DNA of 64,000 bases from Marinobacter changyiensis (lineage in GTDB: Bacteria; Pseudomonadota; Gammaproteobacteria; Pseudomonadales; Oleiphilaceae), in contig NZ_VZZZ01000001.1 of NCBI RefSeq assembly GCF_009193265.1, positions 682,001 through 746,000 of the forward strand, in the 5' to 3' direction. Position 1 is the first letter of the stretch. Each line of letters starts with the position of its first letter. Positions 18,294 through 28,432 of this stretch are shown one piece after another. A program made the position numbers and the translations under genes. The notes under the pieces are model-generated. The model was given only the letters and a program-made list of their open reading frames with translations, searched no databases and was not told where the DNA came from.

Positions 18294-19391
18294 ATGACGT
18301 CCAGATCAGACACTGATGATTACCTCTCGCTTTTCCTCAACGATGTGCCCCTTATGGATGTCCGCGCCCCGGTTGAATTCGGCAAAGGCAGTTTTCCCCT
18401 CGCCCTGAATGCACCGCTGATGAATGATGAAGAGCGCCATCGGGTAGGTATTTGTTACAGGGAAAAAGGCCAGGACCAGGCAATCGTGCTAGGTCACCAG
18501 CTGGTTTCCGGGGATATCAAAGCTGCCCGGATTGCAGCGTGGAAGCGCTTTGCCATCCAGAATCCTGACGGCTACCTGTACTGTTTTCGCGGTGGGCTTC
18601 GCTCACGACTGACCCAGCAATGGTTGCGAGACGCAGGCATTGAGTACCCGATCATCACGGGCGGCTATAAAGCCCTTCGACGCTTCCTTATTGATCAGCT
18701 TGAAGCGGTGATCGCAAGCGAAACCTTTACTCTGGTCAGCGGCAGGACCGGCACAGGCAAAACCCGTCTGCTGAACAACCTGCCCAGCTCCGTTGATCTA
18801 GAAGGTCTGGCGAACCATCGTGGCTCCAGCTTCGGTCGTCAGATAACACCACAGCCTACCCAGATCGATTTCGAGAACCACCTGTCCATCGCGCTGTTGA
18901 AAACGGCTCATCAACCGCATCGCAGCATCTTTCTGGAAGACGAAAGTCGTCTGGTGGGCCGTTGTTGTCTGCCAGACAGCCTCGGGGCCCGGATGATGGC
19001 AGCGCCCATGATGGTCCTTGAGCGCCCGATCGAAGAGCGCACGGCCATTATCAAGGAGGATTATGTGATCGACATGGCCAGAGATTTTATCGGACGGGAC
19101 GGTGAGGAAGCCGGCTGGCTCAATTTCCGGGACTATCTCCTGAACGCCCTGGAACGGCTCCGCAAGCGGCTTGGGGGCGACCGTTACGCGCACCTGAGAT
19201 CCACCATGGAAGCAGCGCTGGACCTTCAGCAAACCAGCGGTGACCTCGGAGGTCACGATGAGTGGATTCAAGCCCTTCTGAAGGACTATTACGATCCGAT
19301 GTACGACTACCAGTTGGGTCAGAAACAGGGCCGCGTCGTCATCAGCGGTGGCCCGGAGACCTTGCTGAACTGGACGCAACAGAGCGCTTGA
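18294..19391 (+). CDS. mnmH: tRNA 2-selenouridine synthase
   Basis: MnmH (SelU/YbbB) replaces sulfur by selenium at the wobble 2-thiouridine of tRNAs for Lys, Glu and Gln, via a geranylated intermediate. The 365-residue protein has an N-terminal rhodanese domain with the active cysteine in YCFRGGLRS (about 91-99) and a C-terminal P-loop domain with SGRTGTGKT (about 142-150). ATG 18294 aligns with the E. coli start; an in-frame ATG at 18273 also exists, and neither has a strong ribosome site. It implies selenium use; selD is not in the window. Confidence 0.93.
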   Translation: MTSRSDTDDYLSLFLNDVPLMDVRAPVEFGKGSFPLALNAPLMNDEERHRVGICYREKGQDQAIVLGHQLVSGDIKAARIAAWKRFAIQNPDGYLYCFRGGLRSRLTQQWLRDAGIEYPIITGGYKALRRFLIDQLEAVIASETFTLVSGRTGTGKTRLLNNLPSSVDLEGLANHRGSSFGRQITPQPTQIDFENHLSIALLKTAHQPHRSIFLEDESRLVGRCCLPDSLGARMMAAPMMVLERPIEERTAIIKEDYVIDMARDFIGRDGEEAGWLNFRDYLLNALERLRKRLGGDRYAHLRSTMEAALDLQQTSGDLGGHDEWIQALLKDYYDPMYDYQLGQKQGRVVISGGPETLLNWTQQSA

Positions 19392-19561
19392 TGGCCGTTG
19401 CGGCTAACTGTCTGCCGGCCTGCGGCGCCCATTGATCACTGTTATCTGTTATAACAATTCCGAACCCTGGCATCGGGCCGGGCATCTTATTGCCAGGCAA
19501 GTACGTATCCAGCGTGTGCCCTTTCGCAATACCAAAAATGAACCGAGAACAAGGAGTCTTT

Positions 19562-20395
19562 ATGGAAAACCTATTGAATGGTGATGGCCAGGCAGCGGAG
19601 TTGCTGCAGCAAGCCATTGCCATGATCATGACTTATGCGCCGAAAGTGCTGCTTGCCATCGTAACGCTGGTGATCGGTCTCTGGCTGATCAACCGCTTCA
19701 TTAACATACTCGACAAGAAGCTGGGCGCCAGGGACCCCACTCTCAACAAATTCGTGTGTGGCTTGATCGGGGTGATATTCAAAGTCCTGCTGTTTATCTC
19801 GGTCGCGTCCATGATCGGCATCGCAACCACCTCGTTTATCGCTGTCATCGGTGCTGCCGGCCTGGCTATCGGCCTGGCATTGCAGGGCAGTCTGGCCAAT
19901 TTCGCAGGTGGTGTGCTGATTCTGATCTTCAAACCATTCAAAGTCGGCGACACCATTGAAGCACAGGGTTTTCTGGGCGCTGTAGCCGAAATCCAGATTC
20001 TCTACACGGTCGTGAACACCTTTGATAACCGTCGCATCGTGATACCCAATGGCAGCTTGTCCAACGCCACGCTGATCAACGTCAGCATCTACTCGACCCG
20101 CCGTTGCGATATGACTTTTGGCATCCATTACAACGATGATATCGACAAGGCCAAAGCCATTATCAAACGGCTGATTGAAGAAGACGAGCGTTCGCTGACC
20201 GATCCTCCACCGCGCATTGCCGTGGGCAGCCTTGGCGATAACTCCGTCAACCTGATCGTGCGCCCCTGGGTGCCCACCGATGATCTGTGGCCGTATTACT
20301 GGGATATGCAGGAGAAGGTCAAGAAAGCCTTTGATGCTGAAGGTATTACCATTCCCTTCCCCCAGCGCGATGTGCACATGTACCAGGAAAAATAA
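19562..20395 (+). CDS. mscS: Small-conductance mechanosensitive channel MscS
   Basis: Protein of 277 residues (E. coli MscS has 286) with three N-terminal helices. The Gly/Ala-rich pore helix TM3 is visible as AAGLAIGLALQGSLANFAGG (about 98-117), then the conserved beta domain FKVGDTIEAQGFLGAVAEI and IPNGSLSN. It opens under membrane tension to release solutes during hypo-osmotic shock, which fits a marine organism. ATG 19562 follows AAGGAG; the upstream in-frame starts are rejected. Confidence 0.95.
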   Translation: MENLLNGDGQAAELLQQAIAMIMTYAPKVLLAIVTLVIGLWLINRFINILDKKLGARDPTLNKFVCGLIGVIFKVLLFISVASMIGIATTSFIAVIGAAGLAIGLALQGSLANFAGGVLILIFKPFKVGDTIEAQGFLGAVAEIQILYTVVNTFDNRRIVIPNGSLSNATLINVSIYSTRRCDMTFGIHYNDDIDKAKAIIKRLIEEDERSLTDPPPRIAVGSLGDNSVNLIVRPWVPTDDLWPYYWDMQEKVKKAFDAEGITIPFPQRDVHMYQEK

Positions 20396-20414
20396 CGGCC
20401 GGGTAGCCGTCCAC

Positions 20415-20450
20415 CCGGGGCTGGATCATCAGCTCCGGACTGGTTTTTTT
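20415..20450 (+). terminator. Possible terminator after mscS
   Basis: Nine-bp stem with one G-U pair (20415-20423 with 20430-20438, loop GATCAT), followed after five bases by seven T. The gap between stem and T-tract weakens the call. Confidence 0.5.
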
Positions 20451-20629
20451 CGCATTCTTCCAAACCTCGACTAAGCTCACTAAAGAACGCCCAGAAGGAA
20501 GCCGCTGACGCAAAAAATTTGCGGGCAGGTGGTTTCCCCAGCCCCCGGGGCCGACCGGTTGTTTGAGCTTCAGCGCAACAGGTATCAGGGCTCGGGATAC
20601 GCTGTCATTGCTGGTAGGAGGTTGTCACT

Positions 20630-21196
20630 ATGCCGGTACAGCAATTAACAGAATTTCTCGATTCCGCAGGTACGGAGTACATGTGCCTTACCCACCCCCC
20701 TGCCTTTACAGCCCAGGAACTTGCCCGCCATGTCCAGATTGCCGGCGATCAGGTTATTAAAACCGTGATCCTCGAGCTCGATGGCAAAATGGCGATGCTG
20801 GTCATGCCCGCCACCTGGCGCATCCGCTGGGATCGATTGACCAAGGTACTCGAGACCGACTTCGTGCAACTGGCAGACGAGCAGGAATTCGAAGCCCGCT
20901 TCCCGGATTGCGAAGTAGGCGCCATGCCGCCCTTCGGGAACCTGTTCGATATGACGGTTTACTGCAGCGAGGCCTTGACCTCTCAGTCAGAACTGGCCTT
21001 CTCAGCGGGCACCCATACCGAATCCATTCACATGAAAACCGCAGATTTCTTGCGCCTGGTGCAGCCAACAGTGATCAATCAGGGCTTCATCAAGTCCGGC
21101 ACCCCAAAACCTGCCTGGCTGGCCAAAGGTCGTTCGAGCCGAAAATCAACGCCGATGCATACGGATGCACCAACCCTGGAGCCAATCCACTACTGA
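20630..21196 (+). CDS. YbaK/ProX-type aminoacyl-tRNA deacylase domain protein
   Basis: Protein of 188 residues with one YbaK/EbsC fold. The early KxxLTHPPAFTAQELA pattern, the conserved lysine in QVIKTVILELDG (about 45), and EVGAMPPFGNLFDMTVYCSEAL (about 97-118) are typical. The family hydrolyses mischarged tRNAs such as Cys-tRNA(Pro) or Ala-tRNA(Pro). The C-terminal 40 residues (SSRKSTPMHTD) extend past the domain and look disordered. It has a strong AGGAGG site 9 bases before the start. It may lead a short operon with the hydroxylase and HIT genes. Confidence 0.82.
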   Translation: MPVQQLTEFLDSAGTEYMCLTHPPAFTAQELARHVQIAGDQVIKTVILELDGKMAMLVMPATWRIRWDRLTKVLETDFVQLADEQEFEARFPDCEVGAMPPFGNLFDMTVYCSEALTSQSELAFSAGTHTESIHMKTADFLRLVQPTVINQGFIKSGTPKPAWLAKGRSSRKSTPMHTDAPTLEPIHY

Positions 21197-21261
21197 GTAC
21201 TGCGGTTGCTTGCCTGTCTGCCCTCTTCGCGTAAACTGGGATTCACAGACGAGGAACCGAC

Positions 21262-22590
21262 ATGAAAGAACAGGTTGATATTGTGGTGGTCGGCGCTGGC
21301 ATGGTCGGTGCGGCCCTGGCAACCGGCCTCGGTCAGGCAGGGCTCTCCGTCGTATTGGTTGACCGCGACAGTGCTCCCCGATTTGATGCGCACCAGCAGC
21401 CCGACATCCGGGTGTCTGCACTGAGCGCCGGCAGTGAGCGCTACCTTTGCCAATTGGGCGCCTGGGATCAGATCAAACAGATGCGTGCCACACCCTACGC
21501 CCGCCTGTCAGTCTGGGACGCCAGCCCCTATCCATTTTCGGCTCTGGTGCCGGCAGGGCTCAACCGCACCACCTTTAACGCGGGCGATCTTGGCGTCAGC
21601 CATCTCGGGCACATCGTGGAGAACCGCATCACCCAGCAAGCGCTCTGGGACAGCGCCACGGCTCAGTCCACGGTCTCGGTGCTGGCGAATGACGGGGTCG
21701 TCAGCCTTGTTAACGGGGATCCCCTGGCGGAAGTGACCCTGGAGAGTGGCCGGTGCTTTGACTGCCAACTGGTGATCGGTGCCGACGGCGCACAATCCCG
21801 GATTCGTGAACTGGCCGGTATCGGCACCAGCCGGGACCAATATACCCAACAGGCCCTGGTCGCCTCGGTGACTTACCGGGGCCTGCCCGAAGATATTACC
21901 TGGCAGGCATTCTATCCCAGCGGCCCAAGGGCCTTCCTGCCCCTCCAGCAAGCTCATTCGGGGCCGGAAACCCCGGAATCTGAAACCTTGCAACCGGAAA
22001 CCTGGGCATCCCTGGTATGGTACGACCGGCCAGCAGTTCTTGAGGAACTGAAAGCCATGCCCGAAGCAGAATTTATCGCCGCCGTGCAGAAAGCCTTTCC
22101 CGACGACCTGCCACCCCTTGTTTCCGTTGCGGCCAGAGCAAGCTTCCCTATTGCGCGCCAACATGCAAATCGCTATGTGCAGAACCGTGTGGTGCTGGCA
22201 GGTGATGCGGCCCACACCATAAACCCCCTTGCCGGGCAGGGAGTCAATCTTGGTTTTCAGGATGCCGAATGTCTGCAAGGGCTGCTCCGCGAAGCACGGC
22301 GGGCGGGTGACGATCTTGCACACCCGAATTGGCTGGCCCGGTACGAACAGAACAGGCGCCCCGCCAATGGCCGTATGATGCTGGCTATGGATGCGTTCTA
22401 TTACCTGTTCAGCAATCGTATACCGCCGGTGCATTTATTGCGGAACCTCGGTCTGGGGCTGGCCCAAAGGCTACCTGGCGCCCGCAATCGGGTTGCGCGT
22501 TACGCCATGGGGCTCGAGGAACGCTCGCCCCCTGCCTTGCAGCGACTGCTTGGGGCGCTACCGAAGCCCGGCTTTCTGAACAAACGCTGA
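21262..22590 (+). CDS. UbiH/UbiF/VisC-family FAD-dependent hydroxylase
   Basis: Flavoprotein monooxygenase of 442 residues for a ring hydroxylation in ubiquinone synthesis. Three FAD motifs are visible: GAGMVGAA (about 11-18), VIGADGAQSRIR (about 171-182) and LAGDAAHTINPLAGQGVNLGFQDAECL (about 312-338), the UbiH/COQ6 signature. Which ring carbon it hydroxylates (UbiF, UbiI or UbiH role) cannot be decided from sequence alone; it looks closest to UbiF/VisC. It lies 65 bp after the YbaK gene and 30 bp before the HIT gene, all on the plus strand. Confidence 0.88.
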   Translation: MKEQVDIVVVGAGMVGAALATGLGQAGLSVVLVDRDSAPRFDAHQQPDIRVSALSAGSERYLCQLGAWDQIKQMRATPYARLSVWDASPYPFSALVPAGLNRTTFNAGDLGVSHLGHIVENRITQQALWDSATAQSTVSVLANDGVVSLVNGDPLAEVTLESGRCFDCQLVIGADGAQSRIRELAGIGTSRDQYTQQALVASVTYRGLPEDITWQAFYPSGPRAFLPLQQAHSGPETPESETLQPETWASLVWYDRPAVLEELKAMPEAEFIAAVQKAFPDDLPPLVSVAARASFPIARQHANRYVQNRVVLAGDAAHTINPLAGQGVNLGFQDAECLQGLLREARRAGDDLAHPNWLARYEQNRRPANGRMMLAMDAFYYLFSNRIPPVHLLRNLGLGLAQRLPGARNRVARYAMGLEERSPPALQRLLGALPKPGFLNKR

Positions 22591-22620
22591 CTTAAACAAG
22601 ACCCAGAGAGGAATCCGTAT

Positions 22621-22986
22621 ATGTCAGGAACACTGTTTACCAAGATCATCAACCGGGAAATTCCCGCCGACATCGTCTATGAAGACGACCTCAGTCTGGC
22701 TTTCAAAGACATCAATCCCCAGGCGCCGATACATCTGCTGATCATTCCGAAAAAGCCCATTGCGACGACCAATGACATGGAAGAAGGCGATCGGGAATTG
22801 ATCGGGCACCTGTTTCTGGTGGCGTCCAGATTGGCCGCCGAGATGGGGTTTGCAGAGCAGGGCTACCGGGCGGTGATGAACTGCAACGAGCATGGCGGCC
22901 AGACCGTCTACCACATCCACTTGCACCTGCTGGCAGGCAAAGCGATGGGCTGGCCGCCTTACACGGACAAACTCAAGCAGGCGTGA
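22621..22986 (+). CDS. HIT-family nucleotide-binding protein (HinT-like)
   Basis: Protein of 121 residues of the histidine-triad family. The triad HIHLHLLAG has His98, His100 and His102. TLFTKIINREIPADIVYED at the N-terminus is the classic HinT opening. HinT hydrolyses purine nucleoside phosphoramidates such as adenylated lysine. A GAGGAA ribosome site precedes the start. It is probably the last gene of the operon with the UbiH-family gene, and convergent with the DUF2059 gene 4 bp away. Confidence 0.9.
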   Translation: MSGTLFTKIINREIPADIVYEDDLSLAFKDINPQAPIHLLIIPKKPIATTNDMEEGDRELIGHLFLVASRLAAEMGFAEQGYRAVMNCNEHGGQTVYHIHLHLLAGKAMGWPPYTDKLKQA

Positions 22987-22990
22987 ATGA

Positions 22991-23824
22991 TCAGGCCTGG
23001 GGTCCAAACAGACGCATCAGGCCATTGCCGATGCTTTCCACCGGCCTGATGATAGCTTGCTGGACCGAGTTGGTGACCACTTCGTTGTAACGGTCGCCTT
23101 CCTGGCTCTGCATGAAGGCAACATAGTTTTCGAGCTGAGCGTCCGACAACGATTCATAGGTATGAAGATAAGCGGCATACACCTGCTGCTCAACCAACCC
23201 TGTCAGCATGGGTCTCTGAGCTTCCACCTGAGCCCGGATGCTGTCGAAATCAGCGGTCTGGCCGTTAAACGCCGCCATGGCGGTACCAAAGGCGGTCTGG
23301 ACGGCAATCGCTGTGTCTACCGCACTTTCTGTGGCCCGGGAGGCGCGGTCAAACCGGGTGAACAATTGCTCCCGCTCGGTACCCTGAAACTTTTTGATCA
23401 GCTCCGGACCACGACGTTCGATTGCCTTCCAGGCCGCTGGTTTCGCCGCTGAGGCTTCCAGCGAGCTTACCTGTTCGCCTAACGGCGACTGGTACCAGTC
23501 GAGCACGGTTTGCAGGGTTGTCTCGGATAACCCGTCGTCCAGATCAGCCACCACCTGGCCGCGGATTTTGGTGCTGCTGAACGCCTGCCCCACCATGCCG
23601 GTAATGGCGCCTTTCAACATCGGGTCAAGATTACCGGTCTGGCTCAGCCCCTGGGAAATACCCTCGGTCAGCATAGCCGGGTATTGCTCGATGACTTCGC
23701 CCAGGGCCGAGCTACGAATCACCGATTCCGCCAGTTCAGACGCCACCACTCGATGGCTGGATAGCATGAATAGCGCAGGCAACAGCAGGCTGGCAATAAC
23801 GCGGGTAGGAACAGTGGCAAACAT
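22991..23824 (-). CDS. DUF2059 domain-containing secreted protein
   Basis: Protein of 277 residues with an N-terminal signal peptide (about 1-28, VVASEL). It is helix-rich. The DUF2059 signature is seen twice, in TTLQTVLDWYQSPLGEQVSSLEASAA (about 101-126) and in SLSDAQLENYVAFMQSQEGDRYNEVV (about 228-253), a duplicated helical hairpin. The function of the family is unknown. It should act in the periplasm. It stands alone between a convergent HIT gene and phoU. Confidence 0.75.
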   Translation of the reverse strand: MFATVPTRVIASLLLPALFMLSSHRVVASELAESVIRSSALGEVIEQYPAMLTEGISQGLSQTGNLDPMLKGAITGMVGQAFSSTKIRGQVVADLDDGLSETTLQTVLDWYQSPLGEQVSSLEASAAKPAAWKAIERRGPELIKKFQGTEREQLFTRFDRASRATESAVDTAIAVQTAFGTAMAAFNGQTADFDSIRAQVEAQRPMLTGLVEQQVYAAYLHTYESLSDAQLENYVAFMQSQEGDRYNEVVTNSVQQAIIRPVESIGNGLMRLFGPQA

Positions 23825-23966
23825 GATGGCTCTCTTTGCGTAAAAGGTTAAACAGCCCTACTTATGACACGCGACCGGAACCAGAACAAGGCTCAAACCT
23901 TTACAAAAAAGACAGCTTGGCAACCCGCAGGTGATGAAGCGTCAAACCTGCAGGTTCCCACAGCTA

Positions 23967-24689
23967 TTAACGACCAACAACTTTCTCTGCTGTCTCAACC
24001 GACGAATGACGAACGTCCTCCCCCTCGACCATGAAAATAACATGTTCAGCCACATTGCAGGCATGATCGCCCACCCGTTCAAGGGCTCTCAGCACCCACA
24101 TCACCGACATACAACGTGAAATGTTGCGGGCATCTTCCATCATGAACGTCAGCAGGGTCCGGGTGGCGGCTTTGTACTCTTCATCCACCATTTTATCTTC
24201 CTTCATGACCCGCAGCGCCTGCTCGGAATCCAGCCGGGCGAAGGCATCCAGCGCATCGTGAAGCATCGCTGATACGTGGCTGGATATATGGCGCACTTCA
24301 ATATAGCCACGAGGTGCCTGGCCTTCTTCTGCCAGGACCATGGCAAACTTGGCAATTTTCTTGGCTTCGTCCCCCACCCGCTCCAGGTCTGCCACCATTT
24401 TGATCACGGCGATGACCAGGCGAAGATCCTTGGCAGCAGGCTGACGACGGGCAATTATTCGGGTAGCTTCTTCGTCGAGTTCCAACTCCAGTTTGTCGAC
24501 GATTTTATCCTTCGCCCGCACCTCATCAGCCAGATTACCGTCGCCATCTATCAGCGCAATCACCGCGTTATTGAGCTGCTCTTCAACCATGCCGCCCATT
24601 TTCAGGAAATCGGCTTTCAGGGCCGCCAGGTCATTGTTGAAATCATGGGAGATATGGTCGCCGTAGGCATTTTCCTTATCTTTCTTCAT
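23967..24689 (-). CDS. phoU: Phosphate signalling regulator PhoU
   Basis: All-helical cytoplasmic protein of 240 residues that couples the Pst transporter to the PhoR kinase and limits phosphate uptake. Both three-helix repeats carry the metal-binding E-x-x-x-D pattern: DLERVGDEAKKIAKFA (about 85-100) and ALERVGDHACNVAEHVIFM. I prefer ATG 24689 because AGGAG lies 9 bases before it; ATG 24698 abuts the AGGAG. Last gene of the pst operon, 34 bp after pstB. Confidence 0.95.
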   Translation of the reverse strand: MKKDKENAYGDHISHDFNNDLAALKADFLKMGGMVEEQLNNAVIALIDGDGNLADEVRAKDKIVDKLELELDEEATRIIARRQPAAKDLRLVIAVIKMVADLERVGDEAKKIAKFAMVLAEEGQAPRGYIEVRHISSHVSAMLHDALDAFARLDSEQALRVMKEDKMVDEEYKAATRTLLTFMMEDARNISRCMSVMWVLRALERVGDHACNVAEHVIFMVEGEDVRHSSVETAEKVVGR

Positions 24690-24723
24690 TTTAGTCATCT
24701 CCTGATGCTCTTCAGCGCGCGGC

Positions 24724-25614
24724 CTAGCCAAAACGGCCAGTAATGTAGGATTCGGTAAGCTCGTGTTGCGGTGAAGTGAATATCTTGTTGGTTTCGTTCA
24801 CTTCCACCAGGTGCCCCAGATGGAAATACGCGGTGCGATCGGACACCCTCGCTGCCTGTTGCATGGAGTGGGTCACAATGACAATCGTATAACTCTTGGA
24901 CATATCGGCGATCAGTTCCTCAATCCTTGCGGTTGCAATCGGGTCCAGTGCTGAACAGGGCTCGTCCATCAGAATCACTTCCGGGCTCACCGCGATGGCC
25001 CTCGCGATGCACAGACGCTGCTGCTGGCCGCCGGACATGCCCGTTGCGATGGCGTCGAGACGGTCCTTCGCCTCTTCCCACAATCCGGCTTTGCGCAGGC
25101 TATTCTCGACAATTTCGTCGAGATCGGACTTGCGATTCGCCAGGCCGTGAATTCGGGGGCCATAGGCGACATTATCGTAGATGGATTTGGGAAACGGGTT
25201 CGGCTTCTGGAACACCATGCCCACCCGAGCGCGGAGCTCAACGACATCTCTCTTCGAATGGTAAATATCCTCGTCGTCCAGCATGAGCTGACCTTCAACC
25301 CGACAGATCTGGATACTGTCGTTCATGCGATTGAGACAACGCAGGAACGTCGATTTACCGCAGCCGGACGGGCCAATAAAGGAGATAACCTCGTGTTTAC
25401 CAATATCAATGCTGATGTTTTTGATGGCGCGATCACTGCCATAGGAAACGTTCACGTTACGCAATTTGAACTTGGGGTCGTTGACAAACGGCTTTCCAAC
25501 CGTCTTGCCTTCTTCGATTACCGTGTCCTCTGGCTTGTCTTGCGGCACCGGAATCTCTGCTCCTTGGTCTCGCCTGTCGGCTTTCGCGGAAATACTCGGA
25601 TTCATCGTGTTCAT
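24724..25614 (-). CDS. pstB: Phosphate import ATP-binding protein PstB
   Basis: ATPase of the Pst phosphate importer, 296 residues. Walker A is GPSGCGKST (81-89), the signature MSGGQQQR and Walker [13 protein letters not shown]. The first 45 residues are a charged extension not found in E. coli PstB (257 residues) but seen in marine gammaproteobacteria. ATG 25614 follows AAGGAG, so the earlier in-frame start at 25641 is rejected. It lies 10 bp after pstA. Confidence 0.96.
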   Translation of the reverse strand: MNTMNPSISAKADRRDQGAEIPVPQDKPEDTVIEEGKTVGKPFVNDPKFKLRNVNVSYGSDRAIKNISIDIGKHEVISFIGPSGCGKSTFLRCLNRMNDSIQICRVEGQLMLDDEDIYHSKRDVVELRARVGMVFQKPNPFPKSIYDNVAYGPRIHGLANRKSDLDEIVENSLRKAGLWEEAKDRLDAIATGMSGGQQQRLCIARAIAVSPEVILMDEPCSALDPIATARIEELIADMSKSYTIVIVTHSMQQAARVSDRTAYFHLGHLVEVNETNKIFTSPQHELTESYITGRFG

Positions 25615-25624
25615 ATCGTTCTCC

Positions 25625-26902
25625 TTACCAGCGACGCTCAAGCCGCTTGCGCAGCCAGATCGCCAGTGCGTTCATACTGATCATGAAGGTGAGCAGCACC
25701 ATGATGGCGGCCGATGCCAGCTCGACAAACCCCTGTTCGGAGCTGCTGGCCCAAAGGTAAATCTGTACCGGCAGTACAGTGGCTGAGTCGAAAAAGCCGC
25801 CCGGTACGTCCACGATAAAGGCCACCATGCCAATCAATAGCAACGGGGCCGTCTCCCCCAGGGCCTGGGCCATACCGATGATGGAACCGGTCAGCATACC
25901 GGGCATCGCCAGAGGTATCACGTGATGGAGCACCACCTGCATCTTGGAAGCTCCGACACCCTCGGCCGCCTCACGTATAGAGGGCGGCACGCTCTTGATA
26001 GCGGCGCGGCTGGAAATGATGATCGTCGGCAGCGTCATCAGCGCCAACACCAGACCGCCCACCACGGGCACCGAACGCGGCATGCCAAAGAGACCAATGA
26101 AGACCGCAAGGCCCAGCAGACCGAAGATGATCGACGGCACCGCGGCCAGGTTGTTGATGTTGACCTCGATGAAATCGGTAAGCTTGTTCTCGGGCGCGAA
26201 TTCTTCCAGGTAAACTGCCGCCGCAATACCCACGGGAAACGAAATGGCCAGAGTCACCAGCATGGTCAGCAGAGAGCCGACAATCGCGCCAAGAACACCC
26301 GCATTGGCAGGCTCCCTGGAGTCACCACGGCTGAACAGCACGTCGTTGAAGCTGGTATCGATAACCCCTTTCTCCAACAGCTCATCCACCCAGCGTTGTT
26401 GCTGCTCGGAGAGTTTAATGCTGTACCGGGGATTGCCCGCGTGCTTGACGTATACCGATACCCGGTCATGGGCGAGGAACTCAATAGTCTGAGTAGTATC
26501 CAGAAGTTCCGGATTATTTATCAGTACATCGCTAATTTCGCTAGCGGCATAGGTTCCCAGCAAACGACCCAACTCACGCTTCTCACCTGCGCCGTCCACT
26601 TCCGGAAGCTGCTCCTGCAATGCGGCGACAATCGGTGCGACAAAATCCGCCATGGACCGTTGATCCGCATCGGTCGGATCCTCCAGATACATCAATTCGG
26701 AATCGAGATTCACATCCAGGGTGATGGTGGTCTTTACGAACCCTGTGTGCCCTTTGCTGATAATGTCGGCGAAAAGGGTGACCAGGGACGCAAGCGCGAT
26801 GAAAATCGCCAGCATACCGTACAGACGGAACCTGCGTTCCTTACGGTACCGGCGCTTCAGGGACTTGCGGACTATCTCCGCCTGAGAACGTTGATCAGTC
26901 AT
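25625..26902 (-). CDS. pstA: Phosphate ABC transporter permease PstA (long form)
   Basis: Permease of 425 residues, longer than E. coli PstA (296). The additional N-terminal portion is one helix (about 30-50) plus a roughly 150-residue periplasmic part resembling DUF3333. The permease core begins at about residue 205, and [29 protein letters not shown] is the conserved cytoplasmic loop that contacts PstB. ATG 26902 has AGGGAA upstream. Its start overlaps the pstC stop by 8 bp (ATGACTGA), indicating translational coupling. Confidence 0.94.
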   Translation of the reverse strand: MTDQRSQAEIVRKSLKRRYRKERRFRLYGMLAIFIALASLVTLFADIISKGHTGFVKTTITLDVNLDSELMYLEDPTDADQRSMADFVAPIVAALQEQLPEVDGAGEKRELGRLLGTYAASEISDVLINNPELLDTTQTIEFLAHDRVSVYVKHAGNPRYSIKLSEQQQRWVDELLEKGVIDTSFNDVLFSRGDSREPANAGVLGAIVGSLLTMLVTLAISFPVGIAAAVYLEEFAPENKLTDFIEVNINNLAAVPSIIFGLLGLAVFIGLFGMPRSVPVVGGLVLALMTLPTIIISSRAAIKSVPPSIREAAEGVGASKMQVVLHHVIPLAMPGMLTGSIIGMAQALGETAPLLLIGMVAFIVDVPGGFFDSATVLPVQIYLWASSSEQGFVELASAAIMVLLTFMISMNALAIWLRKRLERRW

Positions 26903-28283
26903 ACTGTTCCCTATATTTGCGTACAATCTTCAGTGCGACCACGTTGAGCAGCAGCGTCACGATGAACAACAGCATGCCCAATGCAAAGGCAGACAGGGTC
27001 TTGGCGCTGTCAAACTCCTGGTCACCCACCAGCAATGTTGCAATCTGAACGGTCACTGTCGTTACCGATTCCAGCGGATTGGCTGTCAGGTTGGCTGCCA
27101 GCCCTGCTGCCATCACCACAATCATGGTTTCGCCAATGGCACGGGATGCCGCCAGCAGGATACCGCCGATAATGCCCGGCAGCGCCGCCGGAAAAATGAC
27201 CTTCTTCATGGTTTCCGACTGAGTCGCACCGAGCGCCAGGGAGCCATCTCGCATGGTCTGAGGTACTGCATTGATCACGTCGTCCGACAGCGATGACACA
27301 AACGGCACTATCATGATGCCCATTACCAGGCCTGCGGCCAGTGCGCTCTGGGAAGAAGCTTCCATACCCACCAGTCCTGCGAGATCTCGAATAAAAGGGG
27401 CAACGGTTAGCGCAGCAAAAAAGCCGTAAACGACGGTGGGAATGCCCGCCAGCATCTCCAGCACGGGCTTTATGGTCGATCGCATTCGTTTACTGGCATA
27501 CTCTGAAAGGTAAATGGCAGACAGTAAGCCAATCGGCACCGCAACTAACAGAGCAATGGCAGAAATCAAAAGGGTGCCCGTGAACAGAGGGATGACGCCA
27601 AAAGCGCCGTCGGAACCAACCTGATCAGCCCGCAAAGCGGTCTGCGGGCTCCAGCTGGTCCCGAACAAGAACTCTGTAATCGGCACTCGGTTGAAGAAGC
27701 GTACCGTTTCAAAAAACACCGAAAATACGATGCCCGCTGTGGTCAAAACTGCCAGCGCGGCGCATACAAAGAAAATTCTGCGCAGGGTTGTTTCTACGTT
27801 TTTTCGGGCGTTGATATGGGGCGCGACTCGGGTCCACGCAAACGTGCCCCCCAATACTGCGATCAATAAAACAAGGGTGGCCTTGAAGTTTTCGCTCCGG
27901 CTTTCCATCGCTTCAAGTACCGACGCTGCCCCGGCAATATGCTCCGGCACAAATTCAGGATTAAGCTTGCCGGCTGCGACGTTGCTGATCTGGGAGAGAA
28001 TCAGGCTGGCCTGCCCGGGAGATTCGGGCCAGGTATCCGGAGGCAAAGTGGCAATCACGATGCCCTGTATAATCTTGCCTTCGAAACCGGCCCAGGTCGC
28101 CAGCACAATCAGTGCTGGAATGGCGCACCAAAGTGCGGCACGCGCCGCATAGTAAAAAGGAAGAGCCTTGAGGTTCCGGATGCCGCCGAGGGGCGCTGCC
28201 ACAGCGCGGGATCGCATGTACGCGAGGCCATAGGCAACCACGGCAAGAACCAGAACCAGTGGCAGAAGATTGGCCGTCTGCAT
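26895..28283 (-). CDS. pstC: Phosphate ABC transporter permease PstC (long form)
   Basis: Permease of 462 residues, again longer than E. coli PstC (319), with extra helices at about 5-22, 45-67 and 133-152 before the transport core. SLALGATQSETMKKVIFPAALPGIIGG is the coupling loop. The start at 28283 has GGAG 6 bases upstream. It forms the channel with PstA. It is separated from pstS by about 150 bp holding a strong hairpin, so pstS is probably made in excess of pstCAB-phoU. Confidence 0.94.
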   Translation of the reverse strand: MQTANLLPLVLVLAVVAYGLAYMRSRAVAAPLGGIRNLKALPFYYAARAALWCAIPALIVLATWAGFEGKIIQGIVIATLPPDTWPESPGQASLILSQISNVAAGKLNPEFVPEHIAGAASVLEAMESRSENFKATLVLLIAVLGGTFAWTRVAPHINARKNVETTLRRIFFVCAALAVLTTAGIVFSVFFETVRFFNRVPITEFLFGTSWSPQTALRADQVGSDGAFGVIPLFTGTLLISAIALLVAVPIGLLSAIYLSEYASKRMRSTIKPVLEMLAGIPTVVYGFFAALTVAPFIRDLAGLVGMEASSQSALAAGLVMGIMIVPFVSSLSDDVINAVPQTMRDGSLALGATQSETMKKVIFPAALPGIIGGILLAASRAIGETMIVVMAAGLAANLTANPLESVTTVTVQIATLLVGDQEFDSAKTLSAFALGMLLFIVTLLLNVVALKIVRKYREQYD

Positions 28284-28367
28284 ATCAGTCTCCGTATTGG
28301 TGGCTTTGAGTTAGCTGGGCGCCTATTTTGCCAGTTTGCCGCACAAAAATATTCATCCAGCTGTAAC

Positions 28368-28401
28368 AAAGGAGCGCGGACCCGATGGCCCGCGCTCCTT
28401 T
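28368..28401 (-). terminator. Hairpin between pstS and pstC (attenuator)
   Basis: Twelve-bp perfect stem (28368-28379 with 28390-28401, 10-nt loop), 32 bp after the pstS stop. On the minus strand only about three T follow at once, so it likely acts as a partial terminator or 3'-end stabiliser for pstS mRNA. Confidence 0.65.
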
Positions 28402-28432
28402 ACCGTCATCCCTGACGCGACCTAACCAGATC

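Noticed and set aside
25922-26947. 341-codon open frame antisense to pstA
   Set aside because: It is a shadow of the pstA reading frame; composition is rich in His, Arg and Gln with no family resemblance.
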